The position numbers were made by a program, and so were the translations under genes. A stretch of 64,000 nt of DNA. Source: Actinoplanes teichomyceticus ATCC 31121 (GTDB taxonomy: Bacteria; Actinomycetota; Actinomycetes; Mycobacteriales; Micromonosporaceae). Of this stretch, positions 8,503 to 18,128 are shown in pieces. The notes below the pieces were generated by a model that did no database searches, was not told the DNA's origin, and saw only the letters and a list, made by a program, of their open reading frames with translations. The stretch covers positions 7,051,001-7,115,000 of the forward strand of contig NZ_CP023865.1 in NCBI RefSeq assembly GCF_003711105.1, given 5' to 3'. How positions within the stretch are numbered: position 1 is the stretch's first letter; each line of letters starts with the position of its first letter.

Positions 8503-9816
8503 TCAGCGGGTCGCGCCGACCACCAGCCAGCGCGGCGAGCGCCACCGGGAGACCGTGGCCACCAGCCGGACGAGAGTGAACAGGGCCAGCCCCGCCCAGA
8601 CCCCGCCCAGACCCAGGTCCAGCGCGTAGGCCAGCCAGATCATCGGGAGGAAGCCGAACAGGGCGGCCAGGATCGTGGTGACCCGCAGGTACGCCACGTC
8701 ACCGGCGCCGATCAGCACCCCGTCCAGGGCGTAGACCACTCCGGCGAACGGCAGCAGCACGACGAACCACGGCCACACCACCGCGGCCTGGTCCAGCACC
8801 GCCGGATCGTCGCTGAACCAGCCGGGTACGACCGGGGCGCCCGCCGCGGCCAGCGCCGCGAAGGCCACCGCGGCCACCGCGCCGGCCAGCGTGACCCGCC
8901 GGGCGACGTCCCGTGCCTGATCCGCATCGCCGGCCCCGAGCGCCGCCCCGACCAGCGACTGTGCCGCGATCGCCACCGCGTCCAGCACGAGCGCGGCGAA
9001 GAACCACAGCTGCAGGGCGATCTGGTGCGCGCCGACCGCGGCCACGCCGAACCGGGACGCCACCGCGGTGGCCGACAGGAAGCAGGCCTGGAACGCCGCG
9101 CCGCGGATCAGCAGGTCCCGCCCGAGCACCACCTGCCGGACGATGACCGCCGGCACCGGCCGCAGCCGCCGGGTCTCGCGGACCAGCGACAGCAGGAACA
9201 GGGCGCCACCGATCGACTGCGCGGTCACGTTGGCGACCGCGGAACCGGTCAGGCCCCACCCGAACGGGTAGACCAGCAGCGGGCACAGTCCGGCCGAGAG
9301 CACGTTCGCCCCGAGCACGATGGCCAGCGGCCGGCGGGTGTCCTGCACGCCGCGCATCCAGCCGTTGCCGGCCGCGGCGAGCATCAGCCCGGGCACGCCG
9401 AGCACCGCGATCCGCAGCCAGCCGGCGGCGGCGTCCGCGGTCGCCGGGTTGCCGGCCAGCGCGTGCGCCACCGGGCCGGCCAGCGCCACGCCGAGCAGGC
9501 ACAGCGCCAGGCCGAGGCCGAGCGCCAACCAGGACGCCTGGACGCCCTCGGCGACGGCGGCCGGGCGGTCCCCCGCGCCGAAGCGGCGGGCGGCGCGACC
9601 GGTGGTCCCGTACGCCATCAGCGTCCCAAACCAGACGGCCACCGACATGACCGTGCCGCCGACCGCGACGGCGGCCAGCGGGACCGGCCCGAGATGGCCG
9701 ACCACCGCGGTGTCCACCAGCACGTACAACGGTTCGGCGGCGAGCACCACGAGCGCCGGCAGGGCGAGCTTGGCGATCTGGCGGGAACCGGCGGACGGTT
9801 GCGCGGGCGGGCTCAT
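8503..9816 (-). CDS. MATE family efflux transporter (DinF-like)
   Basis: 437 aa with about twelve membrane segments, typical for MATE antiporters that export cationic drugs or metabolites using Na+ or H+. The opening IAKLALPALVVLAAEPLYVLVDTAVVGHLG is the DinF-subfamily signature, and the second half repeats the bundle (ATAVASRFGVAAVGAHQIALQ). The 3' end is 63 bp from the truB start on the same strand. A MATE gene in the rbfA-nrnA-truB interval is a common actinobacterial arrangement. Substrate unknown. Confidence 0.92.
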   Translation of the reverse strand: MSPPAQPSAGSRQIAKLALPALVVLAAEPLYVLVDTAVVGHLGPVPLAAVAVGGTVMSVAVWFGTLMAYGTTGRAARRFGAGDRPAAVAEGVQASWLALGLGLALCLLGVALAGPVAHALAGNPATADAAAGWLRIAVLGVPGLMLAAAGNGWMRGVQDTRRPLAIVLGANVLSAGLCPLLVYPFGWGLTGSAVANVTAQSIGGALFLLSLVRETRRLRPVPAVIVRQVVLGRDLLIRGAAFQACFLSATAVASRFGVAAVGAHQIALQLWFFAALVLDAVAIAAQSLVGAALGAGDADQARDVARRVTLAGAVAAVAFAALAAAGAPVVPGWFSDDPAVLDQAAVVWPWFVVLLPFAGVVYALDGVLIGAGDVAYLRVTTILAALFGFLPMIWLAYALDLGLGGVWAGLALFTLVRLVATVSRWRSPRWLVVGATR

Positions 9817-9872
9817 GGTGTCCCATGATGCCCGCCCAGCGGTAAGGGTTACAAGCGAGTGTGCGCCTTACC

Positions 9873-9962
9873 CTACTGACGCGTGTCGAGCGAGGTCTGC
9901 AGCGCGCGGCGCGCCTGCTCGCGGGCGTCTTCGGAGGGCTGGGGCTTGGGCTTGGCAGCCAT
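9873..9962 (-). CDS. Small hypothetical protein (29 aa)
   Basis: Codes for MAAKPKPQPSEDAREQARRA followed by LQTSLDTRQ. A good ribosome-binding sequence (GGAAGGA, spacing about 7) precedes the ATG, and third positions are mostly G/C, so translation is plausible. The peptide is short, charged and helix-prone after a Pro/Lys-rich start. I recognise no family. It lies upstream of the MATE gene on the same strand and downstream of the nrnA terminator. Confidence 0.45.
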   Translation of the reverse strand: MAAKPKPQPSEDAREQARRALQTSLDTRQ

Positions 9963-10221
9963 CAGGGAGTCCTTCCACGGTGTGGTCCGGGCGGCCCGCG
10001 CCAGCGGGCGGGCGAAAAGCGGTCGAGCGGGGCGTCACGCGAGGCCGGTCCGGGATCGCCGGACGCCTGGCGGGGGTGACGCGCACCGGGGCGGTGGACC
10101 CGGGCGGCTCGCGGTCTCGCGGGAGGCGTAGGTGTCAGCCGCGCAAAACCAAATCACCGTTCAGCTCCCAAACTAACGTTCAGCACGGCACAGGACCGGC
10201 GGTTCCCGGCATCCGGGACAC

Positions 10222-10255
10222 GAAAAGCGGGGGCCACCCTTTCGGATGACCCCCG
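10222..10255 (-). terminator. Intrinsic terminator of the rimP-nrnA operon
   Basis: On the minus strand CGGGGGTCATCC-GAAA-GGGTGGCCCCCG forms a 12-bp stem (two G-U pairs) closed by a GAAA tetraloop and followed by CTTTTCG. It starts 20 nt after the nrnA stop codon. This is one of the most convincing terminators in the window and marks the operon's end. Confidence 0.85.
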
Positions 10256-10274
10256 GTGAGCTGTTGAAACGACG

Positions 10275-11294
10275 TCAGATCCGGTAATCGTCAAGTAGCC
10301 GACGCACGGTCGCCACCAGCTCGGCGGGCGCCCCGTAACCGGTGAAACCCGCGGCGAGGCGGTGACCTCCGCCACCCTGCGAGATGGCCAGTCCGCTGAC
10401 GTCGATCGCGCCCTTGCTGCGCAGCGACACCGCCCACTCCCCCTCGGCGACCTGCTTGACCAGCACCGACACGTCCGCCTCGGCGACCGAGCGGACCGGC
10501 CCGATCAGGGTGTCCAGAACGTACGGCGGCTGACCGTGCCGGGCCAGGTCGGCCAGGGTGGCGTAGGTCCACACCATGCCGCACCCGCCGGCCGCGTCCC
10601 GGTCCAGCACCGCGCGGCCGAGCACCTCCCCGGCCAGCTTCATCGCCCCGAACGGCCGGGTGTCGAAGATCCGCCGGGAGATGTCACCGGGTCGCAGCCC
10701 GGTCGCGATCAGCCGGGCGGCCAGCTCGTGCACCGCCACCGTGGTCATGTCGAACTTGAACGACCCGGTGTCGGTGGCCAGCGCCACGTAGAAGCACTCG
10801 GCGATCTCCGCGTCCAGCGGCACCCCGAGCCGGCTGAGCAGCTGCTCGGCGAGCACCGAGGTGGCCGCGGCGTGCGGGTCCACCAGCCGGATGCCGCCGA
10901 ACCCGGTGTTCGACGCGTGGTGGTCGAGGACCACGCTGACCGGCGCGGCCGTGACCCGCTCGGCCAGCCCGACCAGCCGGCTCTCACTGGCCACGTCGAA
11001 GACCACGACCAGGGCCGGCGCCGGGTAGGCGTCCGCCTCCGGCACCAGCAGATCCAGGCCGGGCAGTTCGGTGTACGGCCCGGGCACGCTGAACTCGCCG
11101 GGAAACGCCGCCCGGACCCGCGTGAACCCGAGCCGGCGCAGGCCCAGACCGAAACCGAGCATGCTGCCGAGCGCGTCGCCGTCCGGGCTGACATGGCAGA
11201 ACAGCTGGATCTCGGCGTCGCCGCCGAGCCCGCGGACCGCCGCGACCGCGGCCTCCCACTGCTCGGCGGCGGGACCGGCCGCCGCCAGCGTCAC
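10275..11294 (-). CDS. nrnA: DHH-family bifunctional oligoribonuclease / PAP phosphatase
   Basis: 339 aa. DHH phosphoesterase motifs are in order: HVSPDGDALGSMLG (motif I), VVFDVAS, the DHH-type motif VVLDHHASNTGFG, and ATDTGSFKFDMT. The C-terminal DHHA1 domain ends with the glycine-rich GGGGHRLAAGF. NrnA proteins degrade nano-RNAs and dephosphorylate 3'-phosphoadenosine 5'-phosphate. The GTG start overlaps the rbfA stop by one base (TAGTG), so the two are coupled. It is the last gene before the GAAA-loop terminator. Confidence 0.95.
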   Translation of the reverse strand: MTLAAAGPAAEQWEAAVAAVRGLGGDAEIQLFCHVSPDGDALGSMLGFGLGLRRLGFTRVRAAFPGEFSVPGPYTELPGLDLLVPEADAYPAPALVVVFDVASESRLVGLAERVTAAPVSVVLDHHASNTGFGGIRLVDPHAAATSVLAEQLLSRLGVPLDAEIAECFYVALATDTGSFKFDMTTVAVHELAARLIATGLRPGDISRRIFDTRPFGAMKLAGEVLGRAVLDRDAAGGCGMVWTYATLADLARHGQPPYVLDTLIGPVRSVAEADVSVLVKQVAEGEWAVSLRSKGAIDVSGLAISQGGGGHRLAAGFTGYGAPAELVATVRRLLDDYRI

Positions 11295-11758
11295 TAGAGA
11301 TCCTCGCGGGCGCCCACCCGCTCGGCCTCGTCCTCGTCCTCCGGCTCCTCGCTCTTGTACGGGTCCGGATCGCCGGCGTACTTCTTGCCGGCGGCCAGGC
11401 GCTGCACCTCCTCGTCGCGGTGCCGTGCCGCGGCCAGCAGATCGTCGATCTCCTTGGCGTGGTCCTGCACGTTGTCGAGCACGAACGCCAGGCTCGGCGA
11501 GTGCCGCAGCCCGAGCGCGTGGCCGACCCGGCTGCGCAGCATCCCCTTGGCGCTCTCCAGCGCCGCGGCCGTGGAGGACTGCTCGGCCGTGTCACCCAGG
11601 ACCGTGTAGTAGACGGTCGCCTCCCGGAGGTCACCGGTGATCCGGGCGTCCGTGACCGTCACCATGCCGAGACGGGGATCCTTGATCTCCCGCACCAGCG
11701 AAGCCACCAGTTCACGGACACGCTCCGCGTGCCGACGCGTCTTGGCCGGATCCGACAT
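11294..11758 (-). CDS. rbfA: Ribosome-binding factor A
   Basis: 154 aa. MSDPAKTRRHAERVRELVAS, DPRLGMVTVTDARITGDLRE, ATVYYTVLG and RHSPSLAFVLDNVQDH are characteristic of RbfA, a KH-fold 30S assembly factor acting on the 16S 5' end. The acidic C-terminal extension (PEDEDEAERVG) is common in actinobacteria. The ATG at 11758 gives the family N-terminus; the open frame extends further upstream without family similarity. Confidence 0.96.
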   Translation of the reverse strand: MSDPAKTRRHAERVRELVASLVREIKDPRLGMVTVTDARITGDLREATVYYTVLGDTAEQSSTAAALESAKGMLRSRVGHALGLRHSPSLAFVLDNVQDHAKEIDDLLAAARHRDEEVQRLAAGKKYAGDPDPYKSEEPEDEDEAERVGAREDL

Positions 11759-11882
11759 CTCGCCCACCTCCGACTGTGGAACCCGCGGGTCACCCTTGCC
11801 CCCGCCCAACTGGTGAAGAGTACCCAGGCGGCAAGGCCTGACCACCACACGGTTTCGACCGGGGCGGACGGCCGGGCACGGC

Positions 11883-12176
11883 TCAGTCGTCGTCACCGTA
11901 GAGACGGCGTTTGACCGACAGCAGGTCGATCTCCGGGCGGCCGGCCACCTGGTTCTCACAGGTGTCGATCACCGCGCGCGCCTGGGCCGGGTCCGGGGCG
12001 ACCACGGCCACCCCGATCTGTGCCCGGCCGTGCAGGTCGTGGAAGCCCACCTCGGCGACGCTGACGTCGAACTTCTTCAGCATCGCGATGATCGGGCGGA
12101 CGTACGAGCGCTTCTGCTTCAGGGAACGGGAGTCGCCGGGCAGGAGCAGGTCGAAGACAGCGGTCTCGGTATACAT
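11883..12176 (-). CDS. DUF503 (YlxP-like) protein
   Basis: 97 aa, normal for the DUF503/YlxP family, usually encoded between infB and rbfA. Typical motifs are the opening MYTETAVFDLLLPGDSRSLK, then KRSYVRPIIAMLKKFDVSVAEVG and CENQVAGRPEIDLL. The fold is a small ferredoxin-like domain; the biochemical role is unsettled, with a ribosome-assembly link suggested by context. No clear ribosome site precedes the ATG. Confidence 0.93.
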   Translation of the reverse strand: MYTETAVFDLLLPGDSRSLKQKRSYVRPIIAMLKKFDVSVAEVGFHDLHGRAQIGVAVVAPDPAQARAVIDTCENQVAGRPEIDLLSVKRRLYGDDD

Positions 12177-12210
12177 CAGCGAGCCAGGTTACGCCGCCTC
12201 CCCGCCCTGG

Positions 12211-13236
12211 TCAGCCGGTTTTCCGAGCCACCAGCACGTCCCGCTCGATGCCCTGGTCGACCCGGTGCTCCAGCGGCTGGTGCTCGACCAGCTCCAGGCC
12301 GGCGGCCAGCAGGATGTCCTCGGCCAGCTCCCGCCGGGCCACCTTGGTGTTCCAGGACAGCCCGACCGCCCCGCCCGGGCGCAGCAGCGGCAGCCACTGC
12401 GGCACGGCCCGCTCCAGCAGGTCCAGCGGGCGCCGGGAGATGCCGCCGCCCTCGTCGTACGACCCGTGCGCCACCCCGTACGGCAGGTCGGCCACCAGCA
12501 CGTCCGCGCAGTTGCCGCGGATCAGCCCGTCCAGCGCTGTGGTGTCGGCGTGCAACACGGTGACCTTCTGCACCGCGCCGGCCCGGTGATCGTCCTTGCT
12601 GGCCGCCAGGGTCACCTCCAGGCGGCGGGCCGCCCGGCGCCCCTGCCGGCGCACCGGCACCAGCTCGGCGGTGTGCTTGAGCCGCTTGCGCTTGAGCCAC
12701 GTCTGCAGGAACAGCTTGTACGCCTCGACGTCCTTGCCGTCGATCTCCACGCCCAGCGCGTCGTAGCCGTACATCAGGGCCTGATTGAGCGTGGTGCCCC
12801 GGCCGCAGAGCGGGTCCAGCACGGTCAGGTGGCCGTCCAGCATCCGCTCCGCCGAGGCCGAGGCGAGCAGGGTGAGGTTCAGCACCAGCTTGGTGAACTG
12901 CTCGTTGGTCTTGCCGGCGTACTTCGGGATGGTGATCAGGTCGCTGTCGTAGCGGGCCAGCGGGGTGAGCGTGATCGGCCGCAGCAGGTCGCCGTCGAGC
13001 AGCTCGAAGAGGGCGTACGCCGCGGAGAGGTTCGACAGGTAGGCGACGTCCCGGGGGGTCAGGCCGGCGGTGAAGGTCAGGTATTCCACCCCGCCCAGCC
13101 GGGTCACCCCGATCTCGGCCGGCTCCGAGGAGAGCACCGGGGCGAACGCGGCCAGCTCCGCCTGGGACATGCGGGACGCCTGGTCGGCGTAGACGCGGTT
13201 GGCGGACGGAGCGAGCAGCATGGCGTAGCGGGACAT
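12211..13236 (-). CDS. TRM11-like SAM-dependent RNA methyltransferase
   Basis: 341 aa. A THUMP-like N-terminal half is followed by a Rossmann methyltransferase: DPLCGRGTT (motif I, residues 141-149), GVEIDGKD (motif II) and DLPYG (250-254), a [DNS]PP[YF]-type motif found in N2-guanine and adenine methyltransferases such as TRM11. The substrate is probably tRNA or rRNA, fitting the translation-gene neighbourhood. The ATG at 13236 begins MSRYAMLLAPSANRVYADQA; the open frame upstream is an extension through GC-rich tandem repeats. Confidence 0.85.
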   Translation of the reverse strand: MSRYAMLLAPSANRVYADQASRMSQAELAAFAPVLSSEPAEIGVTRLGGVEYLTFTAGLTPRDVAYLSNLSAAYALFELLDGDLLRPITLTPLARYDSDLITIPKYAGKTNEQFTKLVLNLTLLASASAERMLDGHLTVLDPLCGRGTTLNQALMYGYDALGVEIDGKDVEAYKLFLQTWLKRKRLKHTAELVPVRRQGRRAARRLEVTLAASKDDHRAGAVQKVTVLHADTTALDGLIRGNCADVLVADLPYGVAHGSYDEGGGISRRPLDLLERAVPQWLPLLRPGGAVGLSWNTKVARRELAEDILLAAGLELVEHQPLEHRVDQGIERDVLVARKTG

Positions 13237-13261
13237 GCGCCCATCCTCCCAGCCCGGCCCG

Positions 13262-13366
13262 GGGCGGCACGAACGCGGGGCGGAACCGGGCGGCACGAAC
13301 GCGGGGCGGAACCCGGGCCGCACGAACGGCAGCGAGATCCGGGCCGCACGAACGCCGGACGGCGAG
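13262..13366. repeat. 26-bp tandem repeat, four copies
   Basis: Units beginning GGGCSGCACGAACG start at 13262, 13288, 13315 and 13341 (26-27 bp period, last unit least conserved). They lie in the 311-bp gap between infB and the TRM11-like gene, in which I find no gene; the only other feature there is the infB terminator. Confidence 0.7.
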
Positions 13367-13500
13367 GGGTCCGCGGGACGGCGGGCTGACCACCTCGGCC
13401 GGTGCGGGGCTCGGGTCGGCGGGCGCGCAGCGCCCGGGCGGGGCCGGGACGGGGCGCGTGACCGCGGGCGGGCAGGGGTGGGTCGTACCGGGAAAGGGAA

Positions 13501-13528
13501 CGGCCCCGACGCCGAAGCGTCGGGGCCG
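13501..13528 (-). terminator. infB terminator with UUCG tetraloop
   Basis: On the minus strand CGGCCCCGACGC-TTCG-GCGTCGGGGCCG is a perfect 12-bp stem closed by the extra-stable C(UUCG)G tetraloop and followed by TTCCCTTTCC. It lies about 20 nt past the infB stop codon. Confidence 0.85.
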
Positions 13529-13547
13529 CGCGAACCTCAGCCCGGGA

Positions 13548-16500
13548 TCACGCCCGCGGCTTCTCCCGCATCTCGAAGGTCTCGATCACGTCGCCGATCT
13601 GCGGCGTGCCGAAGCCCTGCAGCGTCAGACCACACTCGAAGCCCTCGCGGACCTCGGTCGCGTCGTCCTTGAACCGCTTCAGCGAGCTGATCGTGACGTT
13701 CTCGCCCACCACGACGCCGTCGCGCAGGATACGCGCCTTGGCGTTGCGGCGGAGGAGGCCCGACCGGACCATACAACCGGCGATCAGACCGATCTTGGAC
13801 GAGCGGAAGATCTCGCGGATCTCCGCCGTGCCCAGCTCGACCTCTTCGTACTCCGGCTTGAGCAGGCCCTTGAGCGCCGCCTCGATCTCCTCGATGGCCT
13901 GGTAGATCACGCTGTAGTAGCGGATCTCCACGCCGGCGCGGTCGGCCATCTCCTTGACCTTGTTCGAGGCCCGGACATTGAAGCCGATGATCGTCGCGGT
14001 CTGCTCCGACGAGGCCGACGCCAGGTTGACGTCGCTCTCGGTGATCGCACCGACGCCGCGGTGGATGACCTTGAGCTGGATCTCGTCCGGGATCTCGATC
14101 TTGAACAGCGCGTCCTCGAGAGCCTCGACCGAACCCGAGCTGTCGCCCTTGATGACCAGCGTGAGGGAGGTCTTCTCGCCCTCCTTGAGCTGGGCCATGA
14201 GCGTCTCGAGCGTGGCCTTGGCACCCGAGTTGGCGAACGCGGCCGCACGACGGCGGGCCTGCCGCTGCTCGGCGATCTGCCGGACCGTGCGGTCGTCCTC
14301 GGCCGCCAGGAACGTGTCGCCGGCGCTCGGGACCGACGTCAGACCCAGCACCAGGACCGGACGGGCCGGACCCGCCTCGGCGACGTTCTTGCCGTTCTCG
14401 TCGAGCATGGCGCGGACGCGGCCGTGCGCGCCGCCCGCCACGATCGAGTCGCCGGCCCGGAGCGTGCCCTTCTGCACCAGGACGGTCGCGACCGCGCCGC
14501 GGCCCTTGTCCAGGTGCGCCTCGACCGCGACACCCTGCGCCGGGCCGTCGATCGGAGCGGTCAGCTCCAGCGACGCGTCGGCGGTCAGCAGGACCGCCTC
14601 GAGCAGGTCGTCGATGCCGATGCCGGGCTTGGCCGCGACGTTCACGAACATCGTGTCGCCGCCGTACTCCTCGGCGAGCAGGCCGTAGTCGGCCAGCTGC
14701 TGGCGCACCTTCTCCGGGTTGGCGTCCGGCTTGTCGACCTTGTTGACCGCGACCACGATCGGCACCTCGGCGGCCTTGGCGTGGTTCAACGCCTCGACCG
14801 TCTGCGGCATCACACCGTCGTCGGCGGCCACGACCAGGATGACGATGTCGGTCACCTGGGCACCACGGGCACGCATGGCGGTGAACGCCTCGTGACCCGG
14901 GGTGTCGATGAACGTGATCGCCCGTTCCTCGTCGTTGTGCTCGTACTGCACCTGGTAGGCGCCGATGTGCTGGGTGATGCCACCCGCCTCGCCGGCGACC
15001 ACGTTGGTCTTGCGGATCGCGTCGAGCAGCTTCGTCTTACCGTGGTCGACGTGACCCATGACGGTCACCACCGGCGGCCGGGTGACCAGCCGGTCCTCCG
15101 CCACCTCGGCGTCGAGGTCGATGTTGAACTGCGCGAGCAGCTCACGGTCCTCGTCCTCGGGGCTGACGATCACCACGTTGAAGCCCAGGTGCTCGCCGAG
15201 CAGCAGCAGGGTGTCGTCGGACACCGACTGCGTGGCGGTCACCATCTCGCCCAGGTTGAACATCTCCTGGACGAGCGAGCCCGGGTTGGCGTTGATCTTG
15301 TCGGCGAAGTCGGAGAGCGACGCGCCACGGGACAGCCGGATCTCCTGGCCGTTACCGCGGGGCGCGCCCGAGCTCATCGCCGGAGCCGACAGATTGTCGA
15401 ACTCTTGACGACGCTGCTTCTTCGACTTGCGGCCACGCGTCGGCCGGCCGCCGGGACGCCCGAAGGCACCCGCCGCGCCACCACCGCGACCACGGCCACC
15501 GGCGCCACCGGGACGACCCGGAGCACCCGCGCCGACCGGACCGCCGCCACCGCCACCGGGACCGCCGCGGAAGCCGCCGCCACCGGCGCCACCGCCGCCA
15601 CCCGGACGGAAACCGCCACCGCCGCCGCCACCGGGACCGCCGCGGAAGCCACCGCCACCGCCGCCACCGGGACGGAAGCCGCCACCGCCGGGACGACCGG
15701 CGCCGCCGCCGGGACCGCCGGGACGACCGGCGCCGCCGCCGGGACCGCCGGGACGGCCCGGGCGCTGCGCCGGCATGGACGCGGGGCTGGGCCGCGGCGG
15801 CATCGACGCGGGGCTCGGGCGCGGCGGCATACCGGGCTGGCTGGGACGCGGCATCGAAGCCGGCGTGGGCCGCGGGGCCGCGCCGCCGGAGACACCGAAC
15901 GGGTTGTTACCGGGACCGCGCGCGGGCGGGCGCGGGGTGCCACCGGCCGGACCCGGACGGGGACCGCCCTGGCCCTGGCCGCCACCGGCGCCCCGGTTGG
16001 CCGCCGGGGAACCCGGACGCGGCGGCATGCCGGCCGGACCCGGACGCGGCCCACGCGGGCCGCCCTCGGACGGCGGCTGCTGCTGGGCGGACCGACGCTC
16101 GGCGTCCCGCGTGCGGGCCGCCTGCGCGGCCTGAGCCGCCTTGACGGCGGCCTCCTGCTCGGCCTTCAGCGCCGAGGCGCGCGCCTCGGCGGCCGCCACC
16201 TCGATGTCGTGCGCGCTGGCCGGCTTGGCGACCGGGCCGGGCGTCGGGCCCGGTCGGCCGGGCACCGGCGGTTTCGGCCGGGCGAACTGGCCGGGCGACG
16301 GGGCCGGAGAGGTCGGGGTGCCGGACGGGCCGGAACCGAGGGTCGGGCCGGGGCGGCGCGGGGGCTGCGGCCGAGCGGCCGGCGGGCCCGGGCGCGGAGC
16401 CACGGACGGAGTGGGGGCGCCACCGGACGGGGCCGGGGCGGGCGCGGCCGGAGCGGCCGGAGCCGCCGGGATGCTGCCGCCCGCCTCGAGGGCGCCACGG

Positions 16501-16640
16501 AGCCGCCGGGCCACCGGGGCCTCGACGGTGCTGGATGCGGACTTAACGAACTCGCCCATTTCCTTCAACTTGGCGAGCACGGTCTTGCTGTCGACCCCGA
16601 GCTCTTTGGCGAGCTCGTGTACGCGGGCCTTGCCTGGCAC
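13548..16640 (-). CDS. infB: Translation initiation factor IF-2
   Basis: 1030 aa, large as usual in actinobacteria. In order: an IF2_N domain ([20 protein letters not shown]), a ~330-residue Pro/Gly/Arg/Ala-rich linker with short repeats, a second IF2_N region ([20 protein letters not shown]), and the GTPase domain with G1 GHVDHGKT (529-536), [13 protein letters not shown]3 DTPGHE and G4 NKVD. Domain II and the tRNA-binding C-terminal domains follow. IF-2 brings fMet-tRNA to the 30S subunit. The GTG at 16640 is chosen because GAGGAG precedes it by about 4 nt; the in-frame GTG four codons upstream overlaps that ribosome site. Operon with nusA and ylxR upstream. Confidence 0.98.
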   Translation of the reverse strand: MPGKARVHELAKELGVDSKTVLAKLKEMGEFVKSASSTVEAPVARRLRGALEAGGSIPAAPAAPAAPAPAPSGGAPTPSVAPRPGPPAARPQPPRRPGPTLGSGPSGTPTSPAPSPGQFARPKPPVPGRPGPTPGPVAKPASAHDIEVAAAEARASALKAEQEAAVKAAQAAQAARTRDAERRSAQQQPPSEGGPRGPRPGPAGMPPRPGSPAANRGAGGGQGQGGPRPGPAGGTPRPPARGPGNNPFGVSGGAAPRPTPASMPRPSQPGMPPRPSPASMPPRPSPASMPAQRPGRPGGPGGGAGRPGGPGGGAGRPGGGGFRPGGGGGGGFRGGPGGGGGGGFRPGGGGGAGGGGFRGGPGGGGGGPVGAGAPGRPGGAGGRGRGGGAAGAFGRPGGRPTRGRKSKKQRRQEFDNLSAPAMSSGAPRGNGQEIRLSRGASLSDFADKINANPGSLVQEMFNLGEMVTATQSVSDDTLLLLGEHLGFNVVIVSPEDEDRELLAQFNIDLDAEVAEDRLVTRPPVVTVMGHVDHGKTKLLDAIRKTNVVAGEAGGITQHIGAYQVQYEHNDEERAITFIDTPGHEAFTAMRARGAQVTDIVILVVAADDGVMPQTVEALNHAKAAEVPIVVAVNKVDKPDANPEKVRQQLADYGLLAEEYGGDTMFVNVAAKPGIGIDDLLEAVLLTADASLELTAPIDGPAQGVAVEAHLDKGRGAVATVLVQKGTLRAGDSIVAGGAHGRVRAMLDENGKNVAEAGPARPVLVLGLTSVPSAGDTFLAAEDDRTVRQIAEQRQARRRAAAFANSGAKATLETLMAQLKEGEKTSLTLVIKGDSSGSVEALEDALFKIEIPDEIQLKVIHRGVGAITESDVNLASASSEQTATIIGFNVRASNKVKEMADRAGVEIRYYSVIYQAIEEIEAALKGLLKPEYEEVELGTAEIREIFRSSKIGLIAGCMVRSGLLRRNAKARILRDGVVVGENVTISSLKRFKDDATEVREGFECGLTLQGFGTPQIGDVIETFEMREKPRA

Positions 16641-16747
16641 TGCACTCCTCACTTCGAGGTCGTGCGAGCAGTACCCGCAGCGACCTCACTCGTGCACTAG
16701 AAGCCTGGTCATTTCAGGGACTTCATCGTGTGCTCATCTGGGTCGTC

Positions 16748-17077
16748 CTACCTTGCTGGGACGTGACGGGGCGAGGACGCCTCGTCATCGGTGGTTCCGC
16801 GCGGCACGGAGACCGTGCGGATGTGCTCGGCAAGCAGCCCGGCGTCAGCAACACCGGTCAGACGCAACGCACGCCCGAAGGCGCGACGTCGCTCCGCCTG
16901 CGCGAAGCAAGCCGGATCGGGATGCAGATGAGCTCCCCGGCCCGGCAGTCGGCGGTTCGGGTCGGGCAGAAGCCGGAGGTCACCTCCGGATCCGGCCGCG
17001 ACGAACCGCAGCAGTGAAGCGGCCGGCGCGCGTGTGCGGCAGCCGACGCAGGTTCGCGTCGGGCCGACCGAGGGCAA
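16748..17077 (-). CDS. ylxR: YlxR (DUF448) RNA-binding protein
   Basis: The core RTCVGCRTRAPAASLLRFVA, PGRGAHLHPDPACFAQAERR and RAFGRALR motifs define YlxR/DUF448, recently linked to RNase P modulation (RnpM) in Firmicutes and always between nusA and infB. No ATG or GTG lies close to the conserved start. I favour the TTG at 17077 (109 aa) because GAGGGG lies five bases upstream and it is 34 nt past nusA. Longer forms starting at ATG 17134 or GTG 17137 would overlap the nusA stop and are alternatives. Confidence 0.88.
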   Translation of the reverse strand: MPSVGPTRTCVGCRTRAPAASLLRFVAAGSGGDLRLLPDPNRRLPGRGAHLHPDPACFAQAERRRAFGRALRLTGVADAGLLAEHIRTVSVPRGTTDDEASSPRHVPAR

Positions 17078-17111
17078 GTCTACCCCTCGATTGCGGCGAC
17101 CGCGTATCCGG

Positions 17112-18128
17112 TCAGTTCCCCGCCTCGGCCGCATCACGGTCCGCGACGGGAGTGGGTTCGTTGTCCGGGCGGATGTCGATACGCCACCCGGTGAGCCGGG
17201 CGGCGAGCCGCGCGTTCTGTCCCTCCCGGCCGATGGCCAGGGACAACTGGAAATCGGGCACGGTCACCCGGGCCGTCCGGGTGGCCGCGTCGACCACCTC
17301 GACCCGCAGCGCCTTCGCCGGCGACAGCGCGTTGCCGACGAAGTGCGCCGGGTCGTCCGACCAGTCGATGATGTCGATCTTCTCGCCGTGCAGCTCGCTC
17401 ATCACCGCGCGAACCCGCTGGCCCATCGGGCCGATGCAGGCGCCCTTGGCGTTCACGCCCGGCACGGTGGAGCGGACCGCGATCTTCGTACGGTGACCTG
17501 CCTCACGTGCGATCGCGGCGATCTCCACGGTGCCGTCGGCGATCTCCGGCACCTCCAGCGCGAACAGCTTCTTCACCAGCGCCGGGTGCGAGCGGGACAG
17601 GGTGATCTGCGGGCCGCGGAACCCCTTGGCCACGTGCACCACGATGCAGCGGATCCGGGAACCGTGGTCGTACGACTCGCCGGGCACCTGCTCGGACTGC
17701 GGCAGCACCGCCTCCAGCTTGCCCAGGTCGACGCTGACGATGCCCTTCTCGGCCCGGGCCGCGTCCGCCTGCACCACGCCGGTGACCAGGTCGCCGTCGC
17801 GTCCGGCGTACTCGCCGAAGTGCTGCTCGTCGGTGGCCTCCCGGAGCCGCTGCAGGATCACCTGCTTGGCGGTCATCGCGGCGATCCGGCCGAAGTCGTG
17901 CGGGGTGTCGTCCCACTCCCGGACCACGGTGCCGTCCGCGTCCAGCTCCTGGGCCAGCACCGAGGCGACCCCGGTCCGGCGGTCGATCTCCACCCGGGCG
18001 TGGCTCTGGGCGCCCTCGGTGTGCCGGTACGCGGTCAGCAACGCGGTCTCGATCGCCGCGAGGATCGTCTCGAACGGGATCTCCCGCTCGCGCTCCAGGG
18101 CGCGCAGCGCCGCGAGGTCGATGTTCAC
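17112..18128 (-). CDS. nusA: Transcription termination/antitermination factor NusA
   Basis: 338 aa, the short actinobacterial form lacking the C-terminal acidic repeats of E. coli NusA. The N-terminal RNA-polymerase-binding domain ([20 protein letters not shown]) is followed by S1 ([23 protein letters not shown]), KH1 ([30 protein letters not shown]) and KH2 ([20 protein letters not shown]). It modulates pausing and termination and rRNA antitermination. The ATG overlaps the rimP stop (ATGA), showing translational coupling. Confidence 0.97.
   Translation of the reverse strand: MNIDLAALRALEREREIPFETILAAIETALLTAYRHTEGAQSHARVEIDRRTGVASVLAQELDADGTVVREWDDTPHDFGRIAAMTAKQVILQRLREATDEQHFGEYAGRDGDLVTGVVQADAARAEKGIVSVDLGKLEAVLPQSEQVPGESYDHGSRIRCIVVHVAKGFRGPQITLSRSHPALVKKLFALEVPEIADGTVEIAAIAREAGHRTKIAVRSTVPGVNAKGACIGPMGQRVRAVMSELHGEKIDIIDWSDDPAHFVGNALSPAKALRVEVVDAATRTARVTVPDFQLSLAIGREGQNARLAARLTGWRIDIRPDNEPTPVADRDAAEAGN

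Noticed and set aside
15374..16134. Pro- or Arg-rich reading frames opposite or out of frame with the infB linker
   Set aside because: Shadow frames of the Gly/Pro/Arg-rich infB linker; infB explains the region completely.
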